From assembly GCF_002980495.1 (NCBI RefSeq), contig NZ_PVBR01000005.1, positions 124,001-188,000 on the forward strand: 64,000 bases of DNA, written 5' to 3'. Source of the DNA: Phyllobacterium phragmitis (lineage in GTDB: Bacteria > Pseudomonadota > Alphaproteobacteria > Rhizobiales > Rhizobiaceae). The notes under the pieces are model-generated. The model ran no database searches. It was not told the DNA's origin and was given only the letters and a program-made list of their open reading frames with translations. Of the stretch, positions 8,465-17,497 are shown in pieces (position 1 is the first letter of the stretch; each line of letters begins with the position of its first letter). The position numbers and the translations under genes are program-made.

Positions 8465-9844
8465 ATGGCCGAATTGTCAAAACCGCGTCTGGATTCCGTT
8501 TTTCCCTCGGCCATCCGCGAAGGCATCATAGCCGGCATGATTGCCTTCGGCCTTTTCGTGCTGATCATCGGCTTCCGCACCGATCAGAACATCAGCAATG
8601 AACCCATTCTCACCCAGCGTTGGGGGCTGCTGTTCATCATGGTGGCGATCGCTGCCGTGGGGCGTTTCCTTTTCAAGGCTTTCATTTCGCCCTGGCTGAC
8701 GGCGCGCATCAGGGCAAGGGAGTCCGCCAAGGTCGTCGAGGCACCGGAGCCTTCCTTCTTCCGGCGCAACTTTTCGCGGCTGGCCATTGTCTTCCTGCTG
8801 GTCTACCCGGTTTTCATCGTCTCGATGGTCGGCATGCAGGGGTCGCTGAAATGGGTCGATAATTTCGGCATCCAGATCCTGATCTATGTGATGCTCGCCT
8901 GGGGGCTCAATATCGTCGTCGGTCTCGCCGGGTTGCTCGATCTGGGTTATGTCGCCTTCTATGCGGTGGGCGCTTATTCCTATGCGCTGCTTTCGACCTA
9001 TTTCGGCCTGTCGTTCTGGCTGCTCCTGCCGTTGGCGGGCATTTTTGCGGCGACATGGGGTGTCATCCTCGGGTTTCCGGTCCTGCGCCTGCGCGGTGAT
9101 TATCTTGCCATCGTGACGCTTGCCTTCGGCGAAATCATCCGTCTCGTCCTCGTCAACTGGACGGCGGTCACCAAGGGCACATTCGGCGTTTCAGGTATCG
9201 CCAAGGCAACGCTGTTCGGCATTCCCTTCACCTCCGGCAAGGACGGCTTTGCCGCCATATTCGGCCTGCCGCTCTCGTCCGCCTACTATAAGATATTCCT
9301 CTATTATCTGATCCTGTTCCTGGCGCTGCTGACGGCTTGGGTGACGATCCGTCTGCGGCGGATGCCGGTCGGGCGTGCCTGGGAGGCGCTCCGCGAGGAC
9401 GAGATCGCCTGCCGTTCGCTCGGCATCAATACGACGACGACCAAGCTTACCGCCTTTGCCACGGGCGCCATGTTCGGCGGCTTTGCAGGCTCCTTCTTCG
9501 CCGCCCGCCAGGGGTTCGTCAGCCCGGAATCCTTCGTGTTCCTGGAATCCGCCGTCATCCTTGCGATCGTCGTCCTGGGCGGCATGGGTTCGCTCATCGG
9601 CATTGCCGTCGCGGCGGTGGTGATGATCGGCGGAACGGAAATCCTGCGCGAGATGCAATTCCTCAAACTCATCTTCGGCCCGAGCTTCACGCCCGAACTC
9701 TACCGCATGCTGATCTTTGGCCTGGCGATGGTGACGGTCATGGTCTGGAAGCCGCGCGGCTTCGTGGGAAACCGTGAACCAAGCGCATTCCTGCACAAAC
9801 GCAAGCTGATCTCCGGGGCCTTCACCAAGGAGGGGCACGGCTGA
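8465..9844 (+). CDS. livM: Branched-chain amino acid ABC transporter permease LivM
   Basis: A 459-residue permease. Residues 1-120 form an N-terminal extension with two or three helices, like the DUF3382 segment of longer LivM proteins. The core BPD_transp_2 domain follows ([33 protein letters not shown], then [55 protein letters not shown]). The EAL/RxDE coupling loop for LivG/LivF is intact. It begins two bases after livH ends and its stop codon overlaps the livG start by one base, so translation is coupled. Confidence 0.95.
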   Translation: MAELSKPRLDSVFPSAIREGIIAGMIAFGLFVLIIGFRTDQNISNEPILTQRWGLLFIMVAIAAVGRFLFKAFISPWLTARIRARESAKVVEAPEPSFFRRNFSRLAIVFLLVYPVFIVSMVGMQGSLKWVDNFGIQILIYVMLAWGLNIVVGLAGLLDLGYVAFYAVGAYSYALLSTYFGLSFWLLLPLAGIFAATWGVILGFPVLRLRGDYLAIVTLAFGEIIRLVLVNWTAVTKGTFGVSGIAKATLFGIPFTSGKDGFAAIFGLPLSSAYYKIFLYYLILFLALLTAWVTIRLRRMPVGRAWEALREDEIACRSLGINTTTTKLTAFATGAMFGGFAGSFFAARQGFVSPESFVFLESAVILAIVVLGGMGSLIGIAVAAVVMIGGTEILREMQFLKLIFGPSFTPELYRMLIFGLAMVTVMVWKPRGFVGNREPSAFLHKRKLISGAFTKEGHG

Positions 9845-10926
9845 TGTCGACGACGCAAAGCATGTCTGGTCAATCCGAAATGGATCCAATCCTCAAGGTG
9901 GAACATCTGTCGATGAAGTTCGGCGGTCTGGTGGCCATCAACGATCTGAACCTGGAGGTAAAGCGCGGCGATATCACCGCGATCATCGGCCCCAATGGCG
10001 CGGGCAAGACGACCGTATTCAACTGCATCACGGGCTTCTACAAACCGACAGGCGGGATGCTGACGCTGGCAAGGAAGAACGGCGAGAAATATCTCCTCGA
10101 GCGCCTGCCGGATTATCTCATCACCCACAAGGCAAGGGTGGCGCGAACATTCCAGAATATTCGCCTGTTCCCGGGGCTGACACCGCTCGAAAACCTGCTG
10201 GTCGCACAACACAATGCGCTGATGAAATCATCGGGCTATACGATCCTTGGGCTTCTCGGCCTGCCGGGCTACAAGCGAGCCTCGGCGGCAGCGACCGAAA
10301 AAGCCAGGTTTTGGCTGGAGAAAATCAACCTGATCGATCGGGCAGACGATCCGGCAGGTGATCTGCCCTATGGCGCCCAGCGTCGCCTCGAGATTGCGCG
10401 TGCCATGTGCACGGATCCGGAACTGCTTTGTCTCGATGAGCCCGCCGCCGGCCTCAATCCCCGTGAATCGGCGCAGCTCAACAAGCTTCTGCTCGATATT
10501 CGTGACGAAACCGGTACGTCGGTCCTGCTGATCGAGCATGACATGGCGGTGGTGATGGAGATTTCCGACCATGTGGTGGTGCTCGAATACGGCACGAAGA
10601 TTTCCGACGGACAGCCGGAAGTGGTCCGCAACGATCCGAAGGTGATCGCGGCTTATCTCGGTGTCGAGGACGAGGAGATCGCCGAATTGATCGAGGAGGT
10701 GGACACACCCAGCGTTGCCGATCCGACCGACCTCGCCGTTGCTCATCTGACCAAGGAGGCGGTGGCCGAGATCGCGCAGGAGCAGCCCCCCGCGCAGGCG
10801 GGCGGGCCCAAGGCGAAGCCGGCGCGCAAAAAGCCTGCTGCAAAGCCGACGTCATCTCAACCGGCGGGAAAGTCGTCCAGGACGTCTGCCCGTGCGAAGA
10901 AGAAGCCTTCCGAGGGGAGCAAGTGA
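9844..10926 (+). CDS. livG: ABC transporter ATPase LivG with long basic C-terminal tail
   Basis: A 360-residue nucleotide-binding subunit. Walker A is GPNGAGKTT (about residue 50), the signature region is DLPYGAQRRLEIARAM, Walker B is LLCLDEPAAGLNP and the switch histidine follows in LLIEHDMAVVM. The BCA_ABC C-terminal segment ends near AAYLGVEDEEIAE. Typical LivG proteins stop close to there (about 255-295 residues). Here roughly 80 more residues follow, rich in Lys, Ala and Pro. The start [10 protein letters not shown] at 9844 overlaps livM. The tail is not needed for the core fold and its role is unknown. Confidence 0.95.
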   Translation: MSTTQSMSGQSEMDPILKVEHLSMKFGGLVAINDLNLEVKRGDITAIIGPNGAGKTTVFNCITGFYKPTGGMLTLARKNGEKYLLERLPDYLITHKARVARTFQNIRLFPGLTPLENLLVAQHNALMKSSGYTILGLLGLPGYKRASAAATEKARFWLEKINLIDRADDPAGDLPYGAQRRLEIARAMCTDPELLCLDEPAAGLNPRESAQLNKLLLDIRDETGTSVLLIEHDMAVVMEISDHVVVLEYGTKISDGQPEVVRNDPKVIAAYLGVEDEEIAELIEEVDTPSVADPTDLAVAHLTKEAVAEIAQEQPPAQAGGPKAKPARKKPAAKPTSSQPAGKSSRTSARAKKKPSEGSK

Positions 10927-11657
10927 TGTCGGAGAAGAATCCGCTTCTCAAGGTGGAGAAGGTCGAGACCTATTACGGCAATATCCGTGCGCTCAAAGGC
11001 GTCGACATGACAGTCGATGAAGGCGAGATCGTTGCCCTTATCGGCGCCAACGGCGCCGGCAAATCAACCCTGATGATGACGATTTTCGGCAGCCCGCGTG
11101 CTCGCACCGGCAAGATCATCTTTGCAGGCCAGGACATCACGCGGATGCCGACCCATGAGATCGCCAGGTTGCGCATCGCCCAGTCGCCGGAAGGCCGCCG
11201 TATCTTCCCGCGCATGAGCGTGCAGGAAAACCTGCAGATGGGCGCGAGCCTCGATAATCTGGCGTTTTTCGACGAGGACGTGCGGCTGATGTTCGATCTC
11301 TTCCCGCGCCTGAAAGAGCGTATAAATCAGCGCGGCGGCACGCTCTCGGGCGGCGAACAGCAGATGCTGGCCATCGCGCGCGCGTTGATGGCGCGTCCCA
11401 AACTGCTGCTGCTCGATGAGCCTTCGCTCGGTCTGGCGCCGCTGATCATCAAGCAGATCTTCGAGGCGATCAAGGAGCTCAACCGCACCAAGGGCCTGAC
11501 CGTCTTCCTGGTCGAGCAGAATGCCTTCGGTGCGCTGAAACTGGCCAACCGTGGCTATGTCATGGTCAATGGCTCCATCACCATGAGCGGTTCCGGAAAA
11601 GAACTTCTCGCCAATCCGGAAGTGCGCGCCGCCTATCTCGAAGGTGGGCGGCACTAA
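10926..11657 (+). CDS. livF: ABC transporter ATPase LivF
   Basis: A 243-residue ATPase with Walker A GANGAGKST, signature LSGGEQQMLAIARALM, Walker B LLLLDEPSLGLAP and switch histidine region VFLVEQNAFGAL. The motif KVETYYGNIRALKGVD is typical of LivF. The ATG at 10926 overlaps the livG stop by one base; an in-frame GTG one codon earlier is also possible. With LivG it forms the ATPase heterodimer of the transporter. Confidence 0.95.
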   Translation: MSEKNPLLKVEKVETYYGNIRALKGVDMTVDEGEIVALIGANGAGKSTLMMTIFGSPRARTGKIIFAGQDITRMPTHEIARLRIAQSPEGRRIFPRMSVQENLQMGASLDNLAFFDEDVRLMFDLFPRLKERINQRGGTLSGGEQQMLAIARALMARPKLLLLDEPSLGLAPLIIKQIFEAIKELNRTKGLTVFLVEQNAFGALKLANRGYVMVNGSITMSGSGKELLANPEVRAAYLEGGRH

Positions 11658-11673
11658 TTAAGGGGACATGGCC

Positions 11674-12036
11674 ATGCAAGGCATTCTCTACGAGGAACCG
11701 TCGTTCTTGCTCTTCCTGTTCGTCACATGCATCCTGGGCGGCTGGGCTGCATGGATGACGGGCCGGGCCTGCGCCCAGACATGGCGCACCTATGCCGCCT
11801 TCCTGCTTTACATGATCCCGCTCGGCATCGCCGTCCGCTTCATTCACTATGCGCTGTTCGGCGGAAACATGCTGTCGCTGCACTATTACATCGTCGACAC
11901 CATCGTGCTGATCATCATCGGCACCATCGGATACCGCTATACGCGCACCAATCAGATGGTGCGCCAGTATAGCTGGCTCTACGAAAAGGTTTCTCCGCTC
12001 TCGTGGAAGGAAAAGAAAGGTAGCCCGGCCTCCTGA
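11674..12036 (+). CDS. Small integral membrane protein in liv operon (DUF6867-like)
   Basis: A 120-residue protein (122 if the ATG at 11668 is used; AGGGG is better spaced for 11674). It has three hydrophobic helices: about residues 9-26, 42-60 and 68-85. A basic C-terminus follows (RYTRTNQMVRQYSWLYEKVSPLSWKEKK). It lies between livF and livK and resembles uncharacterised proteins found at the same place in Brucella and rhizobia, which I recall being grouped as DUF6867. A role in assembly or regulation of the LIV transporter is plausible but not shown. Confidence 0.75.
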   Translation: MQGILYEEPSFLLFLFVTCILGGWAAWMTGRACAQTWRTYAAFLLYMIPLGIAVRFIHYALFGGNMLSLHYYIVDTIVLIIIGTIGYRYTRTNQMVRQYSWLYEKVSPLSWKEKKGSPAS

Positions 12037-12227
12037 ACGTGATCGGTTCCAATAAATAGGGCGTGATGTCACTCTAAAACCGCTTCGCATCTTTCGACAT
12101 CATGCTTTGACCAATCACGCTGGTCGCAAAATGAATCAGCGTGACAAGCGCCGGGAAATCGGCAAGTGTGTTAACAAGCGATGCAGTTTGCATCGTATGG
12201 GGTGAAAGAAGAATGGGAGTTATCCGT

Positions 12228-13343
12228 ATGAAGAAGTCACTATTTTCAGGCGTTGCACTCGCGGCAATGCTTGCTTGCAGCGGCAGTGCCTGGGCCGATG
12301 TCATTTTAGGCATTGGAGCGCCGCTGACCGGCGCGAACGCCGTTTACGGCGCGCAGATCCAGAAGGGCGCCGAAGCCGCCATCAAGGAGATCAATGCAGC
12401 CGGCGGCATCAATGGCGAGCAGATCAAGATCGTCCTAGGCGATGACGTTTCCGATCCGAAGCAGGGCATTTCGGTGGCCAACAAGTTCGCTGCCGAAGGC
12501 GTCAAGTTCGTCATCGGCCACTTCAATTCCGGCGTCTCGATCCCGGCCTCGGATGTCTATGCCGAAAACGGCATTCTCCAGGTCACGCCCGCCTCGACAA
12601 ATCCCGTCTTCACCGAACGCGACCTGTGGAACACATTCCGCACCTGCGGTCGTGACGACCAGCAAGGCGCCATTGCCGGCAAATACATCGCCGACCATTT
12701 CAAGGACGCCAAGATCGCCGTCATTCACGACAAGACGCCTTATGGACAGGGTCTTGCCGATGAAACCAAGAAGGCGCTCAATGAAGCTGACGTCAAGGAA
12801 GTGATGTATGAAGGCGTGAATGTCGGCGAGAAGGATTTCTCCGCGATCATCGCCAAGGCGAAGCAGGCAGGCGTCACCGTCATCTACTGGGGTGGCCTGC
12901 ATACCGAAGCCGGCCTGATCATGCGCCAGCTCGCCGATCAGGGATTGAAGGTCCAGTTCATTTCGGGTGATGGCATCGTGTCCAACGAGCTAGCTTCGAT
13001 CGCCGGCGATGCCGTTGCCGGAACGCTCAACACCTTCGGTCCCGATCCGCGCGCCAATCCGGCGAATGCCGAATTGGTGAAGAAGTTCCGCGACGCCGGT
13101 TTCGAGCCGGAAGCCTATACCCTTTATTCTTACGCCGCGGCCCAGTCGATCGCAGCCGCAGCCGCAGCGGCCGGATCGAACGATCCGCAGGAAGTCGCGG
13201 CCGCAATGAAAGAGAAGGGACCGTTCAAGACCGTTCTCGGCGATATCTCCTTTGATGAAAAGGGCGATCCGAAGCTTCCCGGCTACGTAATGTATGAGTG
13301 GAAGAAGGGCGACGACGGCAAGTACACCTACGTCCAGCAGTAA
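12228..13343 (+). CDS. livK: Branched-chain amino acid ABC transporter periplasmic binding protein
   Basis: A 371-residue periplasmic binding protein. The signal peptide [23 protein letters not shown] is cleaved before [12 protein letters not shown]. The type I fold follows, with conserved [33 protein letters not shown] and the ligand-pocket region ITPAS-like [10 protein letters not shown] and [22 protein letters not shown] sits 8 bases before ATG 12228; the frame opens earlier but the signal peptide defines the start. It delivers amino acids to LivHM. A terminator follows it. Part of the 190-base gap before it probably contains its own promoter. Confidence 0.94.
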   Translation: MKKSLFSGVALAAMLACSGSAWADVILGIGAPLTGANAVYGAQIQKGAEAAIKEINAAGGINGEQIKIVLGDDVSDPKQGISVANKFAAEGVKFVIGHFNSGVSIPASDVYAENGILQVTPASTNPVFTERDLWNTFRTCGRDDQQGAIAGKYIADHFKDAKIAVIHDKTPYGQGLADETKKALNEADVKEVMYEGVNVGEKDFSAIIAKAKQAGVTVIYWGGLHTEAGLIMRQLADQGLKVQFISGDGIVSNELASIAGDAVAGTLNTFGPDPRANPANAELVKKFRDAGFEPEAYTLYSYAAAQSIAAAAAAAGSNDPQEVAAAMKEKGPFKTVLGDISFDEKGDPKLPGYVMYEWKKGDDGKYTYVQQ

Positions 13344-13370
13344 GCCGTCTTCAAAGAGATCATGATATGA

Positions 13371-13400
13371 ATGCCCGGCCTTCGCGCCGGGCATTTTGTT
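13371..13400 (+). terminator. Intrinsic terminator after livK
   Basis: ATGCCCGGC and GCCGGGCAT form a stable stem with a short loop, followed by TTTTGTTTT. It ends the liv operon 28 bases after the livK stop. Confidence 0.88.
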
Positions 13401-13684
13401 TTATGCGCGGCTTTCAACACATCGTTTGCACCGCAGCATTTTGCGCGGTAAGCATTGAAGTCGGGACCAACGGGACCGGTTTTCCGTCTGAACTTACTTA
13501 TAAGAAACAGGGCGGTCGATCGGCTTCACCGGATCGGAACCGCTCGAAAGATTGCCCGTCCGACAGCGCCTTGCGTCCTTCAGGACACTACACAAGGACG
13601 CTGTAAGTTATTGATCTACGCATCGTGCTTTCCGAAAACTGACCGGTTTTCGGGCCGATGCGCCAGCAGCTTGGGAGACCTGCC
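13401..13684. other. Gap before pyc: hairpins and a rhizobial palindromic repeat
   Basis: GCGTCCTT and AAGGACGC form a stem within 13572-13603. Bases 13620-13661 are a palindrome (GCATCG...CCGAAAAC...GTTTTCGG...CGATGC) of a kind common between genes of rhizobia and relatives. GGAAC-N16-CGTC at 13536-13560 is one base off the EcfG consensus. No gene is seen. Confidence 0.55.
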
Positions 13685-16600
13685 TTGCCGATCAAGAAGA
13701 TCCTCGTCGCCAACCGGTCCGAAATCGCCATCCGCGTGTTTCGCGCGGCCAACGAACTCGGCATGAAAACAGTCGCCATATGGGCGGAAGAGGACAAGCT
13801 GGCGCTGCATCGCTTCAAGGCGGACGAGAGCTATCAGGTCGGCCGTGGCCCGCATCTCTCGCATGATATGGGACCGATCGAGAGCTATCTCTCCATCGAA
13901 GAAATCATCCGCGTCGCCAAGCTCTCCGGCGCCGACGCGATCCATCCGGGCTACGGGCTTTTATCCGAGAGCCCCGAGTTTGCCGACGCCTGTGCGGATA
14001 ACGGCATCATCTTCATCGGGCCGAAGCCGGAGACCATGCGCCGTCTCGGCAACAAGGTGGCGGCGCGCAATCTGGCGGTCGAGATCGGCGTCCCCGTGGT
14101 GCCCGCGACCGAACCGCTTCCCGACGACATGGATGCGGTCAAGGCGATGGCGGAGAAGATCGGCTATCCCGTGATGCTCAAGGCCTCCTGGGGCGGCGGC
14201 GGGCGCGGCATGCGCGCTATCTACTCGGCCAATGAGATCGCCAGGGAGGTGACCGAGGCCAAACGCGAGGCGATGGCGGCGTTCGGCAAGGACGAGGTTT
14301 ATCTGGAAAAGCTGGTCGAGCGCGCCCGCCATGTCGAGGTGCAGATTCTGGGTGACACCCATGGCAATGCCGTGCATCTCTTCGAGCGTGATTGCTCGAT
14401 CCAGCGGCGCAACCAGAAAGTGGTCGAACGTGCGCCGGCACCCTATCTCGACGACAGCCAGCGCAAGGAGCTGGCCAGCTACGCGCTGAAGATCGCCGCA
14501 GCGACGGATTATATCGGCGCGGGGACCATTGAGTTCCTGATGGATGCCGATACCGGCAAATTCTATTTCATCGAGGTCAACCCGCGCATCCAGGTCGAGC
14601 ATACGGTCACCGAGGAGGTGACGGGCATCGACATCGTCAAGGCGCAGATCCGCATATTGGAAGGGGCTGCCATCGGCACGCCGCAATCCGGTGTGCCGGC
14701 GCAGGGCGATATCCGGCTCAACGGCCATGCCCTGCAATGCCGCATCACCACGGAAGATCCCGAGCAGAACTTCATTCCCGATTACGGACGCATCACCGCC
14801 TATCGCGGCGCCACCGGTTTCGGCATCAGGCTCGATGGCGGCACCGCCTATTCGGGCGCGGTGATCACCCGCTTCTACGATCCGCTTTTGGAAAAAGTGA
14901 CGGCCTGGGCGCCGACGGCGGAGGAAACGATCCTGCGCATGCACCGGGCCTTGCGCGAGTTCCGCATCCGCGGCGTGGCGACCAATCTGACCTTTCTCGA
15001 AGCGATCATCACGCATCCTGAATTCCGAGAAAATACCTATACGACCAAGTTCATCGACAACACGCCCGAGCTTTTCGAGCATGTGAAGCGGCAGGACCGC
15101 GCCACGAAGCTTCTCACCTATCTGGCTGATGTGACGGTCAACGGTCATCCGGAGACGAAGGGCCGTGCGCAGCCGCCTGCCGACGCTGCGGCACCCCTCA
15201 TTCCCTATGCCGGCGAGACGAAGATCGCGGACGGCACCAAACAGCGGCTCGATGCGCTGGGCCCGCAGAAATTCGCGCAGTGGATGCGTGACGAAAAACG
15301 TGTGCTGATCACCGACACGACGATGCGCGACGGGCATCAATCGCTGCTCGCCACGCGGATGCGCAGCTACGACATTGCGCGGATCGCCGGCACTTATGCC
15401 CGTGCGCTGCCCGACCTCTTTTCGCTGGAATGCTGGGGTGGCGCCACCTTCGACGTGTCGATGCGGTTCCTGACTGAAGACCCGTGGGAGCGGCTGGCGC
15501 TGGTTCGCGAGGCCGCCCCCAATATTCTCCTGCAGATGCTGCTGCGTGGTGCGAATGGCGTCGGCTACAAGAGCTATCCCGACAATGTGGTCAAATATTT
15601 CGTGCGCGAAGCGGCGCGTGGCGGCATCGACCTTTTCCGCGTGTTCGACAGCTTGAACTGGGTCGAGAACATGCGCGTCTCGATGGACGCGATTCTCGAG
15701 GAGAACAAGCTCTGCGAGGCGGCGATCTGCTATACCGGCGATATCCTCAATGCCGCCCGACCGAAATATGATCTGAATTATTATGTCGGGCTCGCCCAAG
15801 AGGTCGAGAAGGCCGGCGCGCATATCATCGCCGTCAAGGATATGGCGGGCCTGCTGAAGCCTGCGGCAGCCAGGATGCTGTTTGGGGCGTTGCGCGAGGC
15901 GACCGATCTGCCGATCCATTTCCATACCCATGACACGTCGGGCATTTCGGCGGCCACGGTTCTGGCGGCGGTTGAGGCGGGCGTCGATGCGGTGGACGCG
16001 GCGATGGATGCGCTTTCGGGCAATACCTCGCAGCCTTGCCTCGGCTCGATCGTCGAGGCGCTCTCGGGTACGGAGCGCGATCCCGGCCTCGATCCCGTCT
16101 GGATCCGCAAGATCTCGTTTTATTGGGAGGCGGTGCGTACGCAATATGCAGCCTTCGAGAGCGATCTGAAGGGTCCCGCATCGGAAGTCTATCTGCATGA
16201 AATGCCGGGCGGCCAGTTCACCAATCTGAAGGAGCAGGCGCGGTCGCTGGGACTGGAGGCCCGCTGGCACGAGGTGGCGCAGGCCTATGCCGACGTCAAC
16301 CGGATGTTCGGCGATATCGTCAAGGTGACGCCGTCGTCGAAGGTGGTGGGCGACATGGCGTTGATGATGGTGAGCCAGGATCTGACGGTCGCCGATGTGG
16401 AGAACCCGGAGAAGGACATCGCCTTTCCGGATTCGGTCGTATCGATGATGCGCGGCGATCTCGGCCAACCGCCATCGGGCTGGCCGAAGGCATTGCAGAA
16501 GAAAATTCTCAAAGGCGAGAAGCCGTTTACGGTGCGGCCTGGTTCGCTGCTCGAGCCCGCTGATCTCGACAAGGAACGCCAGGAAATCGAGGAGAAACTT

Positions 16601-17146
16601 GGGCGGAAAATCAGCGACCGGGAATTCGCTTCCTATCTGATGTATCCCAAGGTCTTCACCGATTATGCGATGGCGCAGGAGACCTACGGCCCGACGAGCG
16701 TGTTGCCGACGCCGGTCTATTTCTATGGGCTGGCGCAGGAAGAAGAGGTCTTCGTCGACCTGGAACGCGGCAAGACGCTGGTCGTGCGCAATCAGGCCAT
16801 CGGCGATACTGACGAGAAGGGCATGGTCACCGTGTTCTTCGAATTGAACGGCCAACCGCGGCGCGTCAAGGTGCCGGACCGGGCGCATGGGGCGGCAGGC
16901 AACGGGGCGCGGCGCAAGGCGGAGCTTGGAAACGACAATCATGTCGGCGCGCCGATGCCGGGGATCATCTCGACCGTCGCGGTTGCGGCCGGCCAGCCGG
17001 TGAAGGCGGGCGACGTGCTCGTTTCCATCGAGGCGATGAAGATGGAAACGGCAATTCATGCGGAGCGGGATGGGACGATCGCCGAGGTGCTGGTGCGCGC
17101 CGGTGACCAGATCGATGCGAAGGATCTGCTGGTTGTTTATGGCTGA
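13685..17146 (+). CDS. pyc: Pyruvate carboxylase
   Basis: A 1153-residue single-chain enzyme that makes oxaloacetate from pyruvate, bicarbonate and ATP, replenishing the TCA cycle. Domains in order: biotin carboxylase with ATP-grasp (about 1-450; GGGGRGMR, EVQILGDTHGNAVHLFERDCSIQRRNQK), carboxyltransferase (about 525-815; ITDTTMRDGHQSLLATRMR and the HFHTHDTSG metal site), and C-terminal biotin carrier with EAMKMET, biotinyl lysine K1119. The TTG at 13685 (MPIKKILVANRSEIAIRVF) is preferred. It has GGGAG 7 bases upstream, while the in-frame ATG at 13658 lies inside a palindromic repeat. It is monocistronic. Confidence 0.96.
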   Translation: MPIKKILVANRSEIAIRVFRAANELGMKTVAIWAEEDKLALHRFKADESYQVGRGPHLSHDMGPIESYLSIEEIIRVAKLSGADAIHPGYGLLSESPEFADACADNGIIFIGPKPETMRRLGNKVAARNLAVEIGVPVVPATEPLPDDMDAVKAMAEKIGYPVMLKASWGGGGRGMRAIYSANEIAREVTEAKREAMAAFGKDEVYLEKLVERARHVEVQILGDTHGNAVHLFERDCSIQRRNQKVVERAPAPYLDDSQRKELASYALKIAAATDYIGAGTIEFLMDADTGKFYFIEVNPRIQVEHTVTEEVTGIDIVKAQIRILEGAAIGTPQSGVPAQGDIRLNGHALQCRITTEDPEQNFIPDYGRITAYRGATGFGIRLDGGTAYSGAVITRFYDPLLEKVTAWAPTAEETILRMHRALREFRIRGVATNLTFLEAIITHPEFRENTYTTKFIDNTPELFEHVKRQDRATKLLTYLADVTVNGHPETKGRAQPPADAAAPLIPYAGETKIADGTKQRLDALGPQKFAQWMRDEKRVLITDTTMRDGHQSLLATRMRSYDIARIAGTYARALPDLFSLECWGGATFDVSMRFLTEDPWERLALVREAAPNILLQMLLRGANGVGYKSYPDNVVKYFVREAARGGIDLFRVFDSLNWVENMRVSMDAILEENKLCEAAICYTGDILNAARPKYDLNYYVGLAQEVEKAGAHIIAVKDMAGLLKPAAARMLFGALREATDLPIHFHTHDTSGISAATVLAAVEAGVDAVDAAMDALSGNTSQPCLGSIVEALSGTERDPGLDPVWIRKISFYWEAVRTQYAAFESDLKGPASEVYLHEMPGGQFTNLKEQARSLGLEARWHEVAQAYADVNRMFGDIVKVTPSSKVVGDMALMMVSQDLTVADVENPEKDIAFPDSVVSMMRGDLGQPPSGWPKALQKKILKGEKPFTVRPGSLLEPADLDKERQEIEEKLGRKISDREFASYLMYPKVFTDYAMAQETYGPTSVLPTPVYFYGLAQEEEVFVDLERGKTLVVRNQAIGDTDEKGMVTVFFELNGQPRRVKVPDRAHGAAGNGARRKAELGNDNHVGAPMPGIISTVAVAAGQPVKAGDVLVSIEAMKMETAIHAERDGTIAEVLVRAGDQIDAKDLLVVYG

Positions 17147-17186
17147 GGGGGCGGAGCGGTTTCTGTTTTGTATAGCTCGACGTCCC

Positions 17187-17349
17187 GCATCCCCCTCTGG
17201 CTTGCCAGCCATCTCCCCCTCAAGGGGGGAGATTAAGCCTTCATAGCGCTCGCCACCAATCGCCGACGCTCCAGAATAAATGCCGAAGATCGTGTCAGCC
17301 AATCTCCCCCCTTGAGGGGGGAGATGCCCGGCAGGGCAGAGGGGGGTAT
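17187..17349. repeat. ~163 bp inverted-repeat element, copy A
   Basis: The left arm (CCCCCTCTGGCTTGCC then CATCTCCCCCTCAAGG) is complementary to the right arm (CCTTGAGGGGGGAGATG then CCCGGCAGGGCAGAGGGGGG). About 65 bases of unique core lie between. The same arms and partly matching core recur at 38869-39030. No coding capacity is seen. It behaves like a non-autonomous MITE-like repeat. Confidence 0.75.
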
Positions 17350-17450
17350 GCCTCGCGATTCCACCAAAACAAGGCCGCTCTATAGATCCACTCCCATCTG
17401 AAAAGCCGGGCACAATGGCGCTTGCAAACAATATTTTATGCCGCTATGTA

Positions 17451-17486
17451 CAATCATGCACGTTGATGCACGTTTATGCATGATTG
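17451..17486. promoter_or_regulatory. DeoR-type operator array
   Basis: CAATCATGCA (17451-17460) and TGCATGATTG (17477-17486) are a perfect inverted repeat. Within it ATGCA recurs at 17456, 17466 and 17476, exactly one helical turn apart. The array ends 11 bases before the GTG start of the DeoR gene and overlaps its ribosome site region, so autorepression is likely. Confidence 0.65.
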
Positions 17487-17497
17487 AGGACGATTCC

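Noticed and set aside
13536-13560. GGAAC-N16-CGTC upstream of pyc as an EcfG promoter
   Set aside because: One mismatch in the short -10 element, and pyc is not an expected stress gene; two exact matches elsewhere set a higher bar.
13961-17431. 1156-codon open frame on the minus strand
   Set aside because: It lies opposite pyruvate carboxylase, its protein has no family pattern and is rich in His/Arg as expected from the antisense of GC-rich codons.
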